Part shown: piece after piece, positions 1 to 10,563 of the stretch | How the letters are laid out: each line of letters begins with the position of its first letter | Position numbering within the stretch: position 1 is the stretch's first letter | Assembly: GCF_000026365.1 (NCBI RefSeq) | Contig: NC_012992.1 | Span: 372,001-436,000 of the forward strand | Direction of reading: 5' to 3' | Source: Zygosaccharomyces rouxii | Lineage: Eukaryota; Ascomycota; Saccharomycetes; Saccharomycetales; Saccharomycetaceae | Length of the DNA: 64,000 bases | Notes under the pieces: model-generated | Told to the model about the DNA's origin: nothing | Databases searched by the model: none | What the model saw: the letters and a program-made list of their open reading frames with translations, nothing else | Translations under genes and position numbers: made by a program

Positions 1-85
1 ATAGTGGTGGTATATTTGGAGTTATCCTTTTTCATTATTTTCATTTCTGATTCGTCCTGATTAACTCCACCAAGGTCGATACTGG

Positions 86-2428
86 ATGAGTGGTAGAGTC
101 GCTACAGCTACACCAACCGCGTCTGGGAAATTTCTACATACAAGAAGTGGACCTTCTCGTCGACATGAAAAAGATACTGGCCACAATAATAACAAGAAGT
201 GTCAAAACTGCGATCACCAGCATTCGGTTTCATATCATTCATCTTCGAACTCAGAATCCAATATTGACTCACCAAGGCTTTCAGACGGTGAGAGGTCTTC
301 GTCAACACCGACTAGTGTAGACGAAAGTGCAACTGCAATTGTTGCAAAGAAGCAGTTAAATGCAAGGAAACCAACTTCGAATTCAGCTACAACTATAACT
401 GGAAATAACAACAATACTCCTTTACTGGATACAAGGGATATGGAAAACTTAAAGATTAATGGTAATGGTGATAAAAAAAATGATAGTGGTAATAATGGTA
501 AACCTGTAGATCAGAGGATCCAAGGAAAGCAAAGCTCAAAATCTTCACAGCAAAAACATCAAGAAGGCGTGAATCGCAATTACCAATTAAAGTTCGTTAA
601 TAAAGAGCAGAATCCACAAGAGGCTCAACAATTACAAGGAGATCCAATGCAGCGTAAGATTTCACCATCTTCCTCATCAGAATCTGTCTTAGAAAATGAA
701 AGTTTGGTTCATACAGATTCCTATATCCATGGTGAAGATAATGACAACGTTCTTTTGAATAAAAGAATTTCAAGAATTTCAACTAGAAAAAGCCGACAAC
801 TACCACATCAATCGAGGCAAAGCCTTTTATTACAGGATGGAGGAGGAGATCAAATACGAAAGAGTATTCCATTTTTATCTCATAAACATTCACAAATTTT
901 ACCCTTGCGTGATGATGATGGTGATGAAAAAAGACCGTCAAATGCAATGTCAAACAAATCAATGCCACAACTAAGTGGAACAGCACCAAGTGGCAGAAAT
1001 AATAGTAAATTGGCTTCCGCATCTAGTACATCTTTACCTCCAAATGGTAATGGTAATGGTATTGTTGCCGGTACAAATAATTCAAATCTTTTGAGGAGAT
1101 CTGAATCTGCAACTGCAGAAATTAAAAAGATGAGAGTTTCACTACTGCATAAGAGAGAAATGAGAAAGAAAAGAAAATCGTTTCTTATGGATGATGATAG
1201 AGTTCTAATTGGTAATAAAGTTTCAGAAGGTCACGTGAATTTTATCATTGCGTATAACATGTTAACTGGTATTAGAGTTGCAGTGTCTCGTTGTTCGGGG
1301 ATAATGAAACCGTTGACACCAGCAGATTTTAAATTTACGAAAAAATTAGCATTTGACTATCATGGTAATGAATTGACACCTTCTTCACAATATGCATTCA
1401 AATTCAAAGATTATTGCCCAGAGGTATTTCGAGAACTACGTTGTTTATTCGGGTTGGATCCTGCCGACTATTTGGTTTCGTTGACATCCAAATATATTTT
1501 GAGTGAGTTAAATTCACCAGGTAAAAGTGGGTCCTTTTTTTATTTCTCAAGAGATTACAAGTATATCATTAAAACCATTCACCATACTGAACACGTTCAT
1601 TTGAGGCGGCATCTTAATGAGTACTATCTACACGTCAAGAATAATCCTGATACTTTAATTTGCCAATTCTATGGATTACACAGGGTTAAAATGCCCATTT
1701 CATTTCAAAATAAAATTAAACATCGGAAAATCTATTTCTTAGTGATGAACAACCTTTTCCCACCACACTTAGCTATGCATTCAACTTATGATTTAAAGGG
1801 CTCTACATGGGGTCGTATGACAAAGATTAATCCAAAATTGGTCAATGATGAAAATTATAAGCCTGTACTCAAGGATTTAAATTTCTTGGATGAAGATGAA
1901 AGAATCAAATTTGGTCCACTGAAAAAGAAGAAATTTTTGGAACAATTGCGCAAGGATGCCTTGTTATTGGCCAAGTTGAATACAATGGATTATTCTCTTT
2001 TGCTGGGGATTCATGATTTAAATAAGACAAAAGACGAAGAATTGATTGTAAGTGGTATGAGCGGTGATAATTATTCTACTACTGGTGCAATTGGTGCAGG
2101 TTTAGAAACTCCAGCACCTATTAGAAATAGCACTGTCGTCCCACATTATTTCAAACAATTTGAAGGTGGTATTAGAAGTTCAGATGCCTTCAATAATGAT
2201 ACAAATATAATTTATTATGTGGGTATTATTGATTGCCTAACCAATTATTCCATAATTAAAAAGTTAGAAACTTTTTGGAGAGGCTTGAGCCACGATTTGA
2301 AAGCTGTTAGTGCGGTCCCACCAAGAGATTATGCTGAAAGATTCTATGAATTCATAGAGGACGCGGTTGATCCACTACCACCAAAGAGATACAAGGATGA
2401 CCCAACGGCTACAAAATACAAGGATTAA
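86..2428 (+). CDS. MSS4: phosphatidylinositol-4-phosphate 5-kinase
   Basis: Makes PI(4,5)P2 from PI4P at the plasma membrane, acting upstream of actin organisation. The 780-residue length matches the S. cerevisiae protein (779). Residues 1-360 are low-complexity, rich in S, N, Q and basic residues. The PIPK catalytic domain follows: a glycine-rich loop GKSGSFFYF near residue 479, the probable ATP-binding lysine K496 in YIIKTI, MDYSLL at 634-639, the metal-binding IID at 714-716, and an activation loop ending PPRDYAERF near the C-terminus. The ATG at 86 is the first in frame; only 85 bp of upstream sequence lie in the window. The gene looks complete. Family assignment is very secure. Confidence 0.96.
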   Translation: MSGRVATATPTASGKFLHTRSGPSRRHEKDTGHNNNKKCQNCDHQHSVSYHSSSNSESNIDSPRLSDGERSSSTPTSVDESATAIVAKKQLNARKPTSNSATTITGNNNNTPLLDTRDMENLKINGNGDKKNDSGNNGKPVDQRIQGKQSSKSSQQKHQEGVNRNYQLKFVNKEQNPQEAQQLQGDPMQRKISPSSSSESVLENESLVHTDSYIHGEDNDNVLLNKRISRISTRKSRQLPHQSRQSLLLQDGGGDQIRKSIPFLSHKHSQILPLRDDDGDEKRPSNAMSNKSMPQLSGTAPSGRNNSKLASASSTSLPPNGNGNGIVAGTNNSNLLRRSESATAEIKKMRVSLLHKREMRKKRKSFLMDDDRVLIGNKVSEGHVNFIIAYNMLTGIRVAVSRCSGIMKPLTPADFKFTKKLAFDYHGNELTPSSQYAFKFKDYCPEVFRELRCLFGLDPADYLVSLTSKYILSELNSPGKSGSFFYFSRDYKYIIKTIHHTEHVHLRRHLNEYYLHVKNNPDTLICQFYGLHRVKMPISFQNKIKHRKIYFLVMNNLFPPHLAMHSTYDLKGSTWGRMTKINPKLVNDENYKPVLKDLNFLDEDERIKFGPLKKKKFLEQLRKDALLLAKLNTMDYSLLLGIHDLNKTKDEELIVSGMSGDNYSTTGAIGAGLETPAPIRNSTVVPHYFKQFEGGIRSSDAFNNDTNIIYYVGIIDCLTNYSIIKKLETFWRGLSHDLKAVSAVPPRDYAERFYEFIEDAVDPLPPKRYKDDPTATKYKD

Positions 2429-2793
2429 ATGGAATAAATCAAGTAAGAAAGAGAATATAAAAAATAACTACGTATGTACTTCTCTAATTTACAGTAATAA
2501 TGATCTGAATTTTCTTCTTTCATTTTCTTCTTTCATCAACCCGTACCGCGCAGAAGGGAGCCTGCGTAGGCGGTTGCTACAGAAATTAAACCATTACTCT
2601 ATCGAATAAACATTTGACTACGAGAAGCAATAATTGGTCCAGTTGATACACCCTGACAGTTACTATACTCTTATATTTTTATTTTGTTCTTCTAAACTAC
2701 CTGCTTGTTCCCTCGTACCTACTGTTACAATAAAAAAATTAATAGTACACGGTCTCAATAGTCTTACAGAAAGGCTTAAATTAGCAAATGAGT
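2429..2793. other. convergent intergenic region
   Basis: This 365-bp spacer lies between the 3' ends of MSS4 and the unrecognised minus-strand gene. It is AT-rich and should hold both polyadenylation regions. I see no RNA gene, repeat or conserved open frame in it. Confidence 0.6.
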
Positions 2794-4026
2794 CTATCCA
2801 CTGGACTCAGTTTCACTTTGATCCTCAGGATCCTTCTCAGAGCCTCCTCTTCTGTTGGTGTCTTTACCTAGAATGTCACACCTGACTTGTAACCCAATAT
2901 CATCCAAAGTGTTACCTTGTGAGGTCATTTTGATATTCACCCAAAATCCGGAGAGGTGACCAGAATTGCTTGGTTTAAGGCTTACTTTTAATTGCCCATT
3001 TTGCTTGCATCTGACACCTCTATATATGCTAAATTTCCAGCTGCTCCCAAGGCACCCTTTGAGATCTAGATATAGCCGAGCACGGGTATCCTTCGTTTGC
3101 ATAAAAAAATCTTCTTGTTCGCGCTTATGACTCAATAAATAGTTTGCAAGCTTCCTGCATTGTCCGAGCTGAGCCTTAGCGGAATCTGGGTCATCCTGAA
3201 GTGCGGAAACAATCTTATCAAATAACTGTGAGGATGTCTCTGGTGCCTCTGGTGCCCTTTGAGCCTCTTGATCTTGACCAGGAGATGCAGATTGTGAGTT
3301 CTGTACTTCCACAGAACTGCCCTCATCGTCGTCCCCTCCTCTCTCATCAAAACCATAATCTGTTTCGTTGGTGATCATATTACACACCATCTCTCCTACC
3401 CAGAGCTCCCGGACATTGGCGGCCATAAATTGAAGTTTGAGGGGTTGTCCTAACATTGCTTTGGATGATACGAGGATTTCAACTTTACACAAACCAACCT
3501 CGAGATTTTCAACCAATGTGCCATTATGAAGTTTTTCAAAGAATCGCTGCAATCGAGGCCTTGCATTCACAGGATCAAGGAAGTTCTCACTAATCGTTTT
3601 GGTGACAACTCGTTCCTTCTTCTGTTGACCCAAAATTTCGTCTTTCCTCGATTCAGGAATGCTTACATCAGGAGCAATTAACTTATGAAGCCTTTCAGCA
3701 AAGTCTTCTTTGTCTTTATTTGCAAAGAACTTATGTTCTTTTAGGCGCTTAAGGATAGTATTTAATACCACATAAGGCTCCGGCCATTCCAAGTTCACTG
3801 GAATTACCTGGTATGGTGACTTTTTCATTAGGTATTTCACATAGAATATTGCTAAGATAGGATAGTCTCGGTAATTCTCGGCTATGTTGACCATACCCTT
3901 AGGTGTTGAAAGCATATTCTGTGCTGGTAGGTGTATAACAGTGTAAGGATATGTCATAAGCACATCGTTCATCATTCTCAGCTCTCTATCGGGTCTGGAG
4001 TCCCTAGCATCCCGACTAGTAAACAT
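2794..4026 (-). CDS. unrecognised 410-residue protein
   Basis: A clean 410-codon frame with an ATG start that I cannot assign to a family. Residues 1-130 are mixed alpha/beta-like, with hydrophobic stretches such as YPILAIFYVKYLMKK. Residues 115-170 are charged. An acidic, Q/S/E/P-rich linker covers roughly 225-285. A second folded-looking part (about 290-395) contains LYLDLKGCLGSSWKFSIYRG and ends in a polar acidic tail. There is no signal peptide, no clear membrane segment and no zinc-finger spacing. It sits between MSS4 and a CYSTM gene, where S. cerevisiae YDR208W-YDR210W has no equivalent gene, so it may be a lineage-retained or fast-evolving gene. Length and codon pattern argue that it is real; function unknown. 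Confidence 0.75.
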   Translation of the reverse strand: MFTSRDARDSRPDRELRMMNDVLMTYPYTVIHLPAQNMLSTPKGMVNIAENYRDYPILAIFYVKYLMKKSPYQVIPVNLEWPEPYVVLNTILKRLKEHKFFANKDKEDFAERLHKLIAPDVSIPESRKDEILGQQKKERVVTKTISENFLDPVNARPRLQRFFEKLHNGTLVENLEVGLCKVEILVSSKAMLGQPLKLQFMAANVRELWVGEMVCNMITNETDYGFDERGGDDDEGSSVEVQNSQSASPGQDQEAQRAPEAPETSSQLFDKIVSALQDDPDSAKAQLGQCRKLANYLLSHKREQEDFFMQTKDTRARLYLDLKGCLGSSWKFSIYRGVRCKQNGQLKVSLKPSNSGHLSGFWVNIKMTSQGNTLDDIGLQVRCDILGKDTNRRGGSEKDPEDQSETESSG

Positions 4027-4672
4027 ATTTACAACATCGCCACTTATAATCGCCGTTTCTAAATGAAACCAGAATCCTTATGCTTTAGATTTGAGCAAGT
4101 CTGAGGAAATGATCTGGGGTATGTTCCTTTTATATAGTCGGTACCCGTAGCATATGACAGGATGAGAATTTTGCAGAGAGGATATCCACTTTTCGTTTCT
4201 AAACCTCAGAAGATTTTTCTTTTGTCCGCAGAGCGCACAGGGAGCTCATTTTCGTACGTAGATTGAATTATGACTAATTCCGCTATGCGGGTGCATGCTT
4301 GTTCTAATTTCTCTTTTCTTCTTCTTCTTCTTTCACGTTAAAGGTGACACCTTTCAACTTCCCGATTTGTTTCCCATATGCTTGAAACGTTTTAGCGTGT
4401 TTGGAATAGCTGAAATTTGAACTAAATCGGAAATACCTAGGCGTCGAACGTTTGTTTTTGTAAATCCACATCGTCATACGTCTAGTCCGTGGATTTGATT
4501 CCATAATGTAAATGGCCATTGCAACGCCTCTAGATCTAGCGCCAAGACAATTTTTAAAATCAAGTTTTTTCTTCCGTATTTTAATAACTTATGAAACTTT
4601 AAATAATTTTCGTTATCGAGCTAATCGACAACTTTCCTCAGTACCACAACAAAGGACAACAAGAACAATAAG
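4027..4672. promoter_or_regulatory. divergent promoter region
   Basis: A 646-bp interval between two divergent genes (the unrecognised minus-strand gene and the CYSTM gene). A TATA-like TTTTATATAG lies near 4129-4138, about 100 bp upstream of the minus-strand ATG. A CTT/TTC microsatellite sits near 4313-4335. No convincing coding frame or RNA gene is visible. Confidence 0.5.
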
Positions 4673-4900
4673 ATGAGTTACTACGCTCAACCACCTCAAC
4701 AAGGCTACTACGGTCCACCTCAAGGTGGCTACCCACCTCAAGGTGGTTATCCACAACAAGGTGGTTACCCACAACAGCAACCTGTCGTCTATCAACAACC
4801 ACCACCACAGAAGCACGACAGTTGTCTCGATACATGTTTGAAATTACTATGTTGCTGCTGTTTGTTCGAAATGGTGTGTGGTGGTGACGGAGATTATTAA
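4673..4900 (+). CDS. CYSTM-type tail-anchored small protein
   Basis: A 75-residue protein of the cysteine-rich transmembrane (CYSTM) type. The N-terminal 46 residues are built from GGYPQQ-like and PPQ repeats. The C-terminus carries C51, C55, a CCCC run at 60-63 and C69 within a short hydrophobic segment, ending in acidic GDGDY. In S. cerevisiae, YDR210W, YBR016W and YDL012C have this layout and locate to the plasma membrane. The position next to MSS4 and tRNA-Ile(UAU) suggests the YDR210W orthologue. Function of the family is poorly known; stress tolerance has been proposed. The family assignment is sound, the exact orthology is inferred from synteny. Confidence 0.88.
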   Translation: MSYYAQPPQQGYYGPPQGGYPPQGGYPQQGGYPQQQPVVYQQPPPQKHDSCLDTCLKLLCCCCLFEMVCGGDGDY

Positions 4901-5076
4901 TTGATCTGGTCTTTTATTTTACATAATAGAGTAGTTTTGTTATTTGTAAACAGTATCTCATATTATACTATACCATATTAAACGTACTTCATCTCACTGT
5001 TTTATATTTTTTTTTCTAGATTTCCTGTCTACCGGGGTATAAAACCTGGTCCAATTTACTTCCAACCATAGAAAAT

Positions 5077-5210
5077 GCTCGTGTAGCTCAGTGGTTAGAG
5101 CTTCGTGCTTATAGTTGAATTCGGTTCTCCGAATCACACTGTGCGAACGGCCTTTCAAGGCAGGTCTTCAAGCAACGCGACCGTCGTGGGTTCGAACCCC
5201 ACCTCGAGCA
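5077..5210 (+). tRNA. tI(UAU): tRNA-Ile(UAU), intron-containing
   Basis: Exon 1 is 5077-5113 and exon 2 is 5175-5210, giving a 73-nt mature tRNA. The anticodon TAT is at 5110-5112, in the loop CTTATAA. The anticodon stem TCGTG pairs with CGCGA, and the T-arm GTGGGTTCGAACCCCAC is intact. A T-rich terminator follows within 25 nt. The sequence matches the minor isoleucine tRNA of S. cerevisiae (reads AUA). It lies beside the CYSTM gene, as tI(UAU)D lies beside YDR210W as far as I recall. Confidence 0.97.
5114..5174 (+). other. tRNA-Ile(UAU) intron
   Basis: A 61-nt intron inserted after position 37, the canonical site. It contains a self-complementary ATTCGG...CCGAAT hairpin at its 5' end. In S. 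cerevisiae the intron of this tRNA (60 nt) is needed for Pus1 to modify the anticodon; I infer the same here. Confidence 0.9.
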
Positions 5211-6229
5211 CTTTCAATTTCATTATTTTTTTGTTTTTTTTTTCGTTTCCTGTTTTTTTAATTTTGTCGGAACAAGGACAGTAAATCACCGTTGGTTAAC
5301 AAATAGTTAATTTGAAGACACTGGTATAAAAACAACAAACGTGAATAGAGAGTTTAATGTTTGGATTTTCAAGTGGTATCATTTCTAAACACTTAACGCT
5401 CTTTGTAGAATTTAGACAGTTCCTCGTAACCCAATTACAGCAGGGTTACTTCTCCTTACACTTCTTACACTTCTTACATATATTTCCACTATTGCCGCTA
5501 GTATTCGAAAACTATCTCCGCACACACACAGGTCGCGCCTATAACGTAATTTGCTTGTGATGCATCACAAGTCATTTCCCCACATCTTATAAAGAACGGG
5601 AAAATATTACAGAAAAAAAAACAACCTTCCCTTTTAACCGCCACTCTGGAATTTCACATTTACGCAGGATCGTAATACCGAACAATGGAAGTGATAAGAC
5701 TAAAAGCTTGTTAGCAGGCAGCTGAGCTTACTTCTTCGCCAAAATAGCCGCCTATGCAAACACACGTGATACAGATGCTGCCTATGTGTCACGTGTAATT
5801 ACTCTCCGTTTTAGAACCGCACTGCTTCACCGAAATCTTACGATATCAATTTTTTTATCATCGTTGTTATTATTATTATTATCATCTTTTTTTTTTTTTT
5901 TTTTTTTTTTTTTTCGGAATTAGAACTCCTTCTTCCACTGCTAACCGGTTAGTCATAAATGGATGACCACTAACAGTGACGTCGTCGTTTCTCATTGGTT
6001 CAAAACTTTATGCGCATGACGCTTCGCGGTGGGCACTTGAACGAGTGTTGCAGCGCATCGGCGAGTTAGCCTATAATACTATAAAAGATTGACCCTCAAT
6101 CATACAAAGAAGTCTCATTCTGGAAGAGACTGACAAGAATAGAGAAAAAGCTGAAATTGAAACTCTTGGATTGTTTCCGGCTCTACTGAAAAAACAAGCA
6201 ATCGTGGTAAAGCTGCACAATCCATTACA
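5211..6229 (+). promoter_or_regulatory. PYC upstream region
   Basis: A 1-kb interval with no credible gene. It holds a perfect 18-bp palindrome (5554-5571), two CACGTG E-boxes at 5763-5768 and 5790-5795 (Cbf1/Ino2-Ino4/Pho4-type core), a (TTA)n stretch near 5866-5880, and a 28-nt poly(dT) tract at 5887-5914, typical of nucleosome-depleted promoters. A TATA element lies just before the transcribed leader. Confidence 0.6.
6080..6087 (+). promoter_or_regulatory. TATA element of PYC
   Basis: TATAAAAG, 143 bp upstream of the PYC start codon, which is a usual yeast distance. It is the best TATA match in the interval. Confidence 0.6.
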
Positions 6230-9200
6230 ATGAGTACCAAGAAGTTCTCTGGTCTCAGAGACAACTTTAGCCTTTTGGGTGAAAAAAACAAGATTCTAGT
6301 AGCTAACAGAGGTGAGATTCCAATTAGAATCTTTAGATCCGCCCATGAACTGTCTATGCGCTCTGTCGCAGTCTACTCTCATGAAGATCGTTTATCAATG
6401 CATAGATTGAAAGCTGATGAAGCTTACGTCATTGGTGAAGAAGGTAAATATACTCCAGTCGGTGCTTATTTAGCAATTGACGAAATCATAGCCATTGCTA
6501 AAAAGCACAATGTCGATTTTATTCATCCTGGTTATGGGTTTCTTTCAGAAAATTCTGAATTCGCTAAAAAGGTCGAAGCAAACGGTATCACATGGATTGG
6601 ACCCCCAGCTGAAGTGATCGACTCTGTTGGTGATAAAGTTAGCGCCAGAAACTTAGCGGCTAAGGCTCACGTTGCTACCGTTCCAGGTACACCAGGTCCT
6701 ATTGAATCTGTTGACGAAGCTATCGAATTTACAAAGAAATATGGGTTCCCAGTTATCATAAAAGCTGCCTTCGGTGGTGGTGGTAGAGGTATGAGAGTGG
6801 TTCGTGAAGGAGATGATGTTGCGGACGCATTCCAACGTGCCTCTTCCGAAGCTCGTTCTTCCTTTGGTAACGGTACATGCTTTATGGAAAGATTTTTGGT
6901 TAAACCTAAGCATATCGAAGTGCAACTCTTGGCTGATAACTATGGTAATGTGGTTCATCTTTTTGAAAGAGACTGTTCTGTGCAAAGAAGACATCAAAAA
7001 GTGGTAGAGTTGGCTCCTGCCAAGGCTTTACCTGTAGAAACTAGAAATGCTATTCTAACTGATGCTGTGAAATTGGCAAAGACTGCAGGATACAGAAACG
7101 CTGGTACCGCTGAATTTTTAGTCGATAACGAAAACAGACACTACTTTATTGAAATTAACCCCAGAATTCAAGTCGAACATACTATCACCGAAGAAATTAC
7201 GGGTATCGATATTGTCGCGGCTCAAATTCAAATTGCAGCTGGTGCATCCTTGGACCAATTGGGTCTGCTGCAAGACAGAATTACTACCCGTGGATTTGCC
7301 ATTCAATGTCGTATCACTACAGAAGATCCATCTAAAAACTTCCAGCCGGACACTGGTAGAATTGAAGTGTACCGTTCCTCTGGTGGTAACGGTGTTAGAT
7401 TGGATGGTGGTAACACTTATGCAGGTGCGGTCATTTCCCCTCATTACGATTCCATGTTGGTCAAGTGTTCCTGTTCCGGTTCTACCTATGAAATTGTTCG
7501 TCGTAAGATGATCCGTGCTTTAGTGGAATTCAGAATTAGAGGTGTCAAGACCAATATCCCATTTCTGCTGACTCTATTGACTCACCCAACCTTTGTCCAA
7601 GGTCAATTCTGGACTACTTTCATCGATGATACTCCACAACTATTCCAAATGATTTCTTCTCAAAACAGAGCGCAAAAACTACTGCACTATTTGGCAGATT
7701 TGGCAGTCAATGGCTCTTCTATCAAGGGCCAAGTCGGTTTGCCTAAACTAAAGACACATCCAACTGTCCCTCGTCTGCACGGTTCCAATGGTGAAGTTAT
7801 CGATGTGCTAGCCACACCACCACCAAGTGGATGGAGGCAGGTACTCCTAGAGCATGGACCTGAAGAATTCGCTAAACGTGTGAGACAATTCAACGGTTGT
7901 TTGATCATGGATACCACTTGGAGAGATGCTCACCAATCTTTATTGGCCACTAGGGTTAGAACTTACGACCTAGCGGCCATTGCACCTACCACAGCCCACG
8001 CACTATCTGGTGCTTTCTCTCTAGAATGTTGGGGTGGTGCTACTTTTGATGTTGCTATGAGATTTTTGCATGAAGATCCATGGGAACGTTTGCGTATTTT
8101 GAGAAGATTGGTTCCAAATGTTCCATTCCAAATGCTGCTGCGTGGTGCTAATGGTGTGGCTTACTCCTCATTGCCAGACAATGCCATTGACCATTTCGTT
8201 AAACAAGCTAAGGAAAACGGTGTTGACATTTTCAGAGTTTTCGATGCTTTGAACGATTTGGACCAATTGAAGGTTGGTGTTGATGCTGTTAAGAAAGCTG
8301 GTGGTGTCGTTGAAGCTACCGTTTGTTACTCCGGTGACATGTTACAACCAGGCAAGAAGTACAACTTAGACTACTATTTGGAAGTCACTGAACAGATTGT
8401 AAAGATGGGTACTCACTTCTTGGGTATCAAAGATATGGCAGGTACCATGAAACCCGCTGCAGCCAAGTTGCTTGTTGGATCCATTAGAGCTAAGTACCCT
8501 AACTTACCTATCCACATTCACACTCACGATTCTGCTGGTACTGGTGTTGCCTCTATGGCTGCTTGTGCTGTCTCAGGTGCTGATGTGGTCGATGTTGCCG
8601 TCAATTCCATGTCTGGTTTGACTTCTCAACCATGCATGAACGCTCTATTAGCGTCACTTGACGGGGAGATCAACACTGGTATTAATGCCAACTACGCTCG
8701 TGAGCTAGATGCTTACTGGGCTGAAATGAGATTATTGTACTCATGCTTTGACACAGACTTGAAGGGACCTGACCCAGAAGTGTATGAACACGAAATTCCT
8801 GGTGGCCAATTAACCAACTTATTATTCCAAGCTCAACAATTGGGTCTAGGTGAGAAATGGATTGAAACCAAGAAAGCCTACAAGGAAGCTAATTACTTGC
8901 TTGGCGATTTGGTCAAAGTGACTCCAACTTCCAAGGTTGTTGGTGACTTGGCTCAATTTATGGTTTCCAACAAGTTGACCTCTGATGACGTCAGACGTTT
9001 AGCTAACTCTCTAGATTTCCCAGATTCCGTCATGGACTTCTTTGAAGGTTTGATCGGTCAACCATATGGTGGATTCCCTGAACCATTGAGATCCGATGTG
9101 CTAAGAAACAAGAGAAGAAAATTGACCAACCGTCCAGGTTTGGATCTTGCACCATTCGATTTGGAGGCTGTCAGAGAAGACCTACAAGACAGATTCGGTG

Positions 9201-9763
9201 ACACTGACGAATGCGATGTCGCTTCTTACAACATGTACCCTAAGGTGTATGAAGATTTCCAAAAGATCAAGGAGCAATTTGGTGACTTATCCGTATTGCC
9301 AACCAAAAACTTCTTGTCGCCACCAGGAATCGGTGAAGAGATTGAGGTCACCATTGAACAAGGTAAGACTTTGATCATCAAACACCAAGCAGTTGGTGAT
9401 CTAAACAAGGAAACTGGTATGAGGGAAGTTTACTTCGAATTGAACGGTGAATTGAGAAAGATTCCTGTGGTAGACAGATCTCAAAAGGTGGAAATCGTTT
9501 CCAAGCCAAAGGCAGATGGTCACGATCCTTACCAGGTCGGTGCCCCAATGGCAGGTGTCATTGTGGAAATTAAAGTGCATAAGGGTTCTTTGATCAAGAA
9601 GGGACAACCAGTGGCAGTCTTGAGTGCCATGAAAATGGAAATGGTCATCTCCGCTCAAACTGATGGTCAAGTCAAAGAAGTACTAGCTAATGGTGGTGAC
9701 AATGTGGACGCTTCCGACTTGCTTGTAACTTTGGAAGACGCCGTCCCACCAAAGGAGAATTGA
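6230..9763 (+). CDS. PYC1/PYC2: pyruvate carboxylase
   Basis: Cytosolic biotin enzyme that carboxylates pyruvate to oxaloacetate. Length is 1177 residues, against 1178 in S. cerevisiae Pyc1. Order: biotin carboxylase domain (about 18-480, with the ATP-grasp loop FGGGGRGMRVV and ERDCSVQRRHQK), carboxyltransferase barrel (about 565-830, MDTTWRDAHQSLLATR), and C-terminal biotinyl domain with AMKME, the biotinylated lysine being K1135. Codon use is strongly biased to preferred yeast codons, which implies high expression. S. cerevisiae has two copies (YGL062W, YBR218C); here it sits at the point where both copies' neighbourhoods merge, so it stands for the unduplicated ancestor. The start ATG is flanked by ACA and matches the family. 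Confidence 0.98.
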   Translation: MSTKKFSGLRDNFSLLGEKNKILVANRGEIPIRIFRSAHELSMRSVAVYSHEDRLSMHRLKADEAYVIGEEGKYTPVGAYLAIDEIIAIAKKHNVDFIHPGYGFLSENSEFAKKVEANGITWIGPPAEVIDSVGDKVSARNLAAKAHVATVPGTPGPIESVDEAIEFTKKYGFPVIIKAAFGGGGRGMRVVREGDDVADAFQRASSEARSSFGNGTCFMERFLVKPKHIEVQLLADNYGNVVHLFERDCSVQRRHQKVVELAPAKALPVETRNAILTDAVKLAKTAGYRNAGTAEFLVDNENRHYFIEINPRIQVEHTITEEITGIDIVAAQIQIAAGASLDQLGLLQDRITTRGFAIQCRITTEDPSKNFQPDTGRIEVYRSSGGNGVRLDGGNTYAGAVISPHYDSMLVKCSCSGSTYEIVRRKMIRALVEFRIRGVKTNIPFLLTLLTHPTFVQGQFWTTFIDDTPQLFQMISSQNRAQKLLHYLADLAVNGSSIKGQVGLPKLKTHPTVPRLHGSNGEVIDVLATPPPSGWRQVLLEHGPEEFAKRVRQFNGCLIMDTTWRDAHQSLLATRVRTYDLAAIAPTTAHALSGAFSLECWGGATFDVAMRFLHEDPWERLRILRRLVPNVPFQMLLRGANGVAYSSLPDNAIDHFVKQAKENGVDIFRVFDALNDLDQLKVGVDAVKKAGGVVEATVCYSGDMLQPGKKYNLDYYLEVTEQIVKMGTHFLGIKDMAGTMKPAAAKLLVGSIRAKYPNLPIHIHTHDSAGTGVASMAACAVSGADVVDVAVNSMSGLTSQPCMNALLASLDGEINTGINANYARELDAYWAEMRLLYSCFDTDLKGPDPEVYEHEIPGGQLTNLLFQAQQLGLGEKWIETKKAYKEANYLLGDLVKVTPTSKVVGDLAQFMVSNKLTSDDVRRLANSLDFPDSVMDFFEGLIGQPYGGFPEPLRSDVLRNKRRKLTNRPGLDLAPFDLEAVREDLQDRFGDTDECDVASYNMYPKVYEDFQKIKEQFGDLSVLPTKNFLSPPGIGEEIEVTIEQGKTLIIKHQAVGDLNKETGMREVYFELNGELRKIPVVDRSQKVEIVSKPKADGHDPYQVGAPMAGVIVEIKVHKGSLIKKGQPVAVLSAMKMEMVISAQTDGQVKEVLANGGDNVDASDLLVTLEDAVPPKEN

Positions 9764-9822
9764 TGATAGACGACCCTCCCCCATTTAATCTTATAATGAT
9801 TTGTTCTCTTTATTAATTGTTA

Positions 9823-9889
<67 letters not shown>
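9823..9889. repeat. (ATT)n microsatellite
   Basis: About 22 tandem ATT triplets, 60 bp after the PYC stop codon and just before the 3' end of DUO1. It is non-coding and probably part of the shared terminator region. Confidence 0.9.
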
Positions 9890-9893
<4 letters not shown>

Positions 9894-9927
9894 TGGTATT
9901 ATTGCTCATATTTATAATTGTTAAGAG

Positions 9928-10563
9928 TTACCGGAACATTTTCCTCGTACTACTTGCTGTTGGCCTCGTTAATCTTTCGGTGACATTCGGTATATTGGGT
10001 CTAGTAAATTTTGATCTTGGTATCCTACTATTTCCTGGTTTTGAAACTCTTGAATTTGTCTGTGGACCCTTGAGTGGATCTTGTCTTGCTGGAACCTGTG
10101 CATTTTTACGTGATACCTCTTTCTCTTGTTCCTGCTTTAACTGTTCTTTTAAAGATTCATTCTCTCTAACCTCTGCCGCCAACAATTCTTCACTAGTAGT
10201 GCCATCTTTTGTAGATAAAGTACTAGCATGCTTCAAATAAGCAGGTGATTTCATCAACCGATTGATATAACCAGCTTGAGACTGTATATCGATCCATGAA
10301 TCCAGCATGGAATTTGTTGACTTACAAATCTCATGAATACGATCTAAATGTTGCGGTATGGATAGTTTTAGAGAATTCTCCACATTTTCCACCATGGGGA
10401 TGATTTTATCAAGCACTTCCAACTCTCTAAGTAACGACTGTGTAGTAATAACTGAATTCTGCGAATTGGGATGATTGTTACTATCATCAGGCCCTTTACC
10501 TAAATTTGACCGCATTTCTTCGAACATTTGTGGGATAAGTTTATTGAGTGCAAATGAATCCAT
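9928..10563 (-). CDS. DUO1: DASH/Dam1 complex subunit Duo1
   Basis: Subunit of the DASH/Dam1 ring that couples kinetochores to spindle microtubules. The likely start is the ATG at 10563, giving 211 residues that begin MDSFALNKLIPQMFEEMRSN; the frame is open further upstream only from a TTG. Diagnostic blocks are LIPQMFEEMRSNL at the N-terminus, SITTQ-like VITTQSLL, CKSTNSMLDSWIDIQSQAGY in the middle, and the basic C-terminal end LTRPTASSTRKMFR. S. cerevisiae Duo1 is 247 residues. It is convergent with PYC, as YGL061C is with YGL062W, and lies 166 bp downstream of ATG12 on the same strand. Confidence 0.93.
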   Translation of the reverse strand: MDSFALNKLIPQMFEEMRSNLGKGPDDSNNHPNSQNSVITTQSLLRELEVLDKIIPMVENVENSLKLSIPQHLDRIHEICKSTNSMLDSWIDIQSQAGYINRLMKSPAYLKHASTLSTKDGTTSEELLAAEVRENESLKEQLKQEQEKEVSRKNAQVPARQDPLKGPQTNSRVSKPGNSRIPRSKFTRPNIPNVTERLTRPTASSTRKMFR

